DNA of 64,000 nucleotides from Thuidium tamariscinum. Its lineage: Eukaryota; Streptophyta; Bryopsida; Hypnales; Thuidiaceae. The translations under genes and the position numbers were made by a program. The DNA lies in contig OX344751.2 in NCBI GenBank assembly GCA_947034885.2, positions 10,602,001-10,666,000 of the forward strand, written 5' to 3'. The notes under the pieces are model-generated. The model did not search any database, was not told where the DNA came from, and saw only the letters and a list, made by a program, of their open reading frames with translations. Positions 61,295 through 64,000 of the stretch are shown one piece after another; position 1 is the first letter of the stretch, and the number at the start of each line of letters is the position of its first letter.

Positions 61295-63997
61295 CTAAAC
61301 AGCCCCCCGTTTCCTCTCCCGCCAGTTCTCGCCCCACACCCGGGCCTCCGCCACAGCGCGCTCGCGTTCCCGAGCGGGCGCCTGCGTCTTAAGCCCGTCC
61401 CTGCCCATCCTCCCTGCAAACCCGGGGCTCTCGCGCCCGCCGCCGTCGTACCGCTCCCAGTCCTCTGACTCCCGTCCTTTCCTACCCGACCCTGAATCCG
61501 ACCCGCGCGACTCCTCCAAAATCCCATTCGCCACCCGCGCCCGCGCCCCGCCGTCCTTCACGCGCAGGTCCGGCGACGCTGCCTGCGACCGCACCGACGG
61601 CGAACGCGGCCCTCCCGTTTTGCCAGCTCGCTGCTCCTTCATCATCCGCTCCTCCACAGCGTTGGGACCCGGCGGCATGCGCTTCTCCTTCTCCCGCTTG
61701 TCCCGAGAAGGCGTGGCTGCTGCAAAGCGACTGCTCCCCACAGGGTGCACGCCTGGGTCGTAGATCTGTGATGCCAGGTAGCTCAGCGCCGTCACCACAT
61801 CGCCAATCAGAGGCCGCGTCGCTGCTTGCTCCTGAAGGCACATGGCGGCCACGGCTAACGCCTGGTACAACCCACGCATCGGGTAGCGACCCTGAAGCAT
61901 CGGATCTGCCATCGACGGGAACTTCCGCCTGTCCTTGAACAGAGGCCGAGCCTGCACACACAATCCAAGGCGATGGAATACTTCTCGTCAGTCGTGAGAA
62001 CACTTCAGTCATGCTCCCACCACCTTGGCATACCATAACTCGCACAAAAACATCCCACGCAAATTAACATCATCCATGATCAATCATCTGGAGCAACATG
62101 AGCTCCGACCATCCATGCACACCCAACGTACCGCCATTCACTAACAAACAACGCTATTACAGTATCCCATAAAAAGACAAACTCCAACTCACTCAGTCGC
62201 TGACCCAACGCCATCACCCACGATTGTCCAACCATTGCGATACTGTCTCCAAAACAGGATACGTACGTTCGAACAGTTGCAAAACTTTAGTACACTCCGC
62301 ACATTCCCTAACAACTCCCTGCCTGCTCAGACCATTCCTGACCGAAATATACCGATCCATATCAGTAGCGACAGCACAACCAGCAGTAACCTGCGGGAGC
62401 TGCTGCCTCTCTCAGTGCACAGCAACCCCGCTTCCACCAGCCGCCTCACCCTTAAACCGTCCCTCCTCTTCCTCACAGGAATACGCCTTCCAAAGCCACA
62501 AATCATATCCGCCAGGACCCACCCTGATTCCAAGTTAACAAACCTTGACCGACTTCCGCAGCCAACTGCAAGGCACACACTGATACTTCTTTTCGTCCAC
62601 CAACACAAGGCGCTAAGATAACTCAACCAAATCGCGCACCAGCTTCAGAAACAAACGATCACAAGATGCACGAAACCCCTCCCCACTGAACTCCGCATGG
62701 AGTCCACCACCTACTGCAGTACACAACTGCATCCACATTCCTCACCAATCCATTCCACTCCACCCAACCCAAGACCAATGTAGAAAACGTGACTTACCCA
62801 TGCCACCAGGTTATGCTCCCCAGCAGCCCTCGAATTGTCGATGGCCTTCCGCCCCGTGATCAGCTCCAACAACACCACGCCGAAGCTGTAAACGTCAGAC
62901 TTCAGCGTTAACTGCCCTGTCATGGCGTACTCTGGAGCGCAGTAGCCGTACGTGCCCATCACCCGCGTCGACACGTGCGTCTTGTCCCCCACAGGACCCA
63001 GCTTCGCCAGCCCGAAGTCAGACAGCTTTGGATGGAACCCCTCGTCCAGCAGAATGTTCGACGACTTGAAATCCCGATAGATCACCGGCGGATTCGCCTT
63101 GTCGTGCAGGTACTCCAGACCCCGCGCGGCTCCTGCGGCGATCTTCATTCGCGTGTTCCAGTCCAGGCATTCCTTGTCCTGCGGCAAGTCTGCACGCAAA
63201 AACGCCCCATTCCAATATTCAGGTCTCATGAAATCACAGAATCACACTGCAACTCGATTCCACGTCAGGACCAGCACAACCCGCCTCTCTCACGATATAG
63301 GGACTACCGTCGTCCTCACATCATCCCCAAAGCAACTTCAAGCTGATCCGGTCCACCCTCGGAGTCTTACCATGAAGATGATCTTCCAAACACCCCAACG
63401 GCATGAACTCGTACACCAAAAGACGCTGATCGCCGTCCGCGCAATACCCGATTAGATTTACAAGATTCGGATGGTGCAGCAGACTCAACATCAACACTTC
63501 GACCAGAAACTCTCGGTTCCCTTGCAACCCGTTGCGATCCAGCTGTTTCACGGCCACGGCCTGCATCCTCCAAACCACAAAATCATCGACAATTGCAACC
63601 CCAGAACTCGTTTCAACTCCACACCATTCCATGCCATTCAATACCACACCAGGCAAGTCCACATATTTCACACAAGCAATCCCATCATACAACACACCAA
63701 CGGGAATCCCATTCCCCATTCTCGCTCCCACTGGTGGAGCGTCCTTTCACTTGCCTGCCCGGTGTTCTCCAGACGACCCTTGTACACTCGACCGAAGCCC
63801 CCCTCGCCCAGTAGGCACTCCGGTCTGAAGTTCTTCGTCGCCGCAGCCAGCTCCCGAAACGTAAACGTCTGAGCCGCGATGTGTCCAGTGCTCCCTTCGC
63901 GCTGATCGCGCGGGGGATCCTTCTTGTCAAAGGAGTTCTTGGACTTCAGCGACTTCTCTGCATTACCTGCTCGACACCAATACAGACTTCCCAGCAT
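61295..63997 (-). CDS. PBL27-like: Receptor-like cytoplasmic kinase, PBS1/PBL27 group (RLCK-VII), 5' end probably outside the window
   Basis: Serine/threonine kinase that, in its characterised relatives (Arabidopsis PBL27, rice RLCK185), sits at the plasma membrane and passes chitin-receptor signals to MAP-kinase cascades. Visible exons: 63997-63755, 63560-63371, 63189-62798 and 61951-61295 (TAG at 61297-61295). Joined, they give 493 codons. Order in the protein: variable N-terminus; [17 protein letters not shown] lead-in; glycine loop [11 protein letters not shown] (64-74); VAVK lysine 86; helix-C Glu102; YRDFKSSN with catalytic Asp184 and Asn189; DFG 202-204; GDKTHVSTR in the activation loop (212-220), the GDK that AvrPphB-type proteases recognise in PBS1; APE 229-231; Arg321; then a ~155-residue disordered Ser/Gly/Arg tail closing with [18 protein letters not shown]. 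The [10 protein letters not shown] segment and the tail favour PBL27 over PBS1. The ATG at 63997 gives M-L-G, not the M-G-C needed for myristoylation, so an upstream exon is likely. Odd: Cys138 in [11 protein letters not shown], where relatives have Ser. Confidence 0.93.
63561..63754 (-). other. Intron 1 of the visible part: GC-AG type
   Basis: On the minus strand the exon ends ...ACCGGGCAG and the intron begins GCAAGT, the classical sequence of the rare GC-AG introns. It ends GATGCAG before GCCGTGGCCGTG. Joining there gives TGQ-AVAVKQ, exactly the family sequence, in phase 0. The alternative GT four bases further in (GCAA|GTGAAAG) breaks the frame with every nearby AG acceptor I tried. The other two introns (63370-63190 and 62797-61952) are ordinary GT-AG. 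Confidence 0.75.
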
Positions 63998-64000
63998 TAG
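63967..64000 (-). other. Possible 3' end of an upstream intron
   Basis: Read on the minus strand the last 34 bases are a CTAAT branch-point-like word at 64000-63996, then TATTGGTGTCGAGCAG ending at 63967. If this AG is an acceptor, the exon starts at 63966 with TAATGCAGAG, or seven bases later at AGAAGTCG. The ATG at 63997 would then be intronic. This would explain why the N-terminal glycine/cysteine acylation motif universal in this kinase group is missing. Confidence 0.45.

Noticed and set aside
61034-61527. Long proline/serine-rich plus-strand and glycine/arginine-rich minus-strand frames over the last exon
   Set aside because: They are other-frame readings of the kinase's GC-rich C-terminal exon.

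Overview
The window looks like a gene-poor, strongly AT-rich stretch of a land-plant nuclear genome. The evidence is one unmistakable plant gene at the right end (a receptor-like cytoplasmic kinase of the PBS1/PBL27 group, split by spliceosomal introns) and plant-type DNA-transposon relics (Stowaway-like, CACTA-like and hAT-like miniatures). The species cannot be named from the sequence. The combination of GC-rich exons and about 60 kb of AT-rich, CG-poor repeat DNA fits a large, heavily methylated plant genome, but this is inference. I see no rRNA, tRNA, CRISPR or bacterial-type feature.

Bases 1 to about 60,100 contain no gene I can support. They are a mosaic of decayed non-autonomous transposons. 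The dominant component is a set of roughly 0.8-1.05 kb elements whose ends read TTAA-CCCCTAAAGG.../...CCTTTAGGGG-TTAA. Six intact ones are close to 0.92-0.94 kb. Copies lie at 1161-2090, 9842-10760, 33495-34404, 34884-35823, 38563-39496, 49602-50538, 51362-52296 and 55657-56588. Related longer or shorter types are at 27919-28726, 48799-49605 and 54455-55499, and there are truncated pieces between them. No sequence is shared outside the TTAA, and two neighbouring elements share a single TTAA. The TTAA is therefore best read as a target-site duplication, which is the hallmark of piggyBac-type transposition.

Other elements include a Stowaway-like MITE (7538-7659) and a family with 20-bp GGGTGATTGC ends and 4-bp duplications (19109-19868, 29295-30022, 45639-46368). 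There is a very large inverted pair of LTR-like repeats (about 18,180-20,720 and 23,880-25,810). A CACTA-like MITE sits at 23438-23653. A foldback element whose arms are built of ~172-bp tandem repeats lies at 36781-38175. A hAT-like element (52631-54088) carries a nested TA-flanked foldback. A small TA-flanked AGGTRGG family and several near-perfect hairpins lie between 54 and 60 kb.

From about 60,100 the composition changes abruptly to mixed and then high GC. The minus-strand kinase gene occupies 61295-63997 (four visible exons, three introns, one of them apparently of the rare GC-AG type). Its true first exon, which should carry the membrane-anchoring N-terminus, is probably just outside the window. 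By homology this kinase relays chitin and other pattern-receptor signals at the plasma membrane to MAP-kinase cascades. Nothing else in the window is linked to it functionally.
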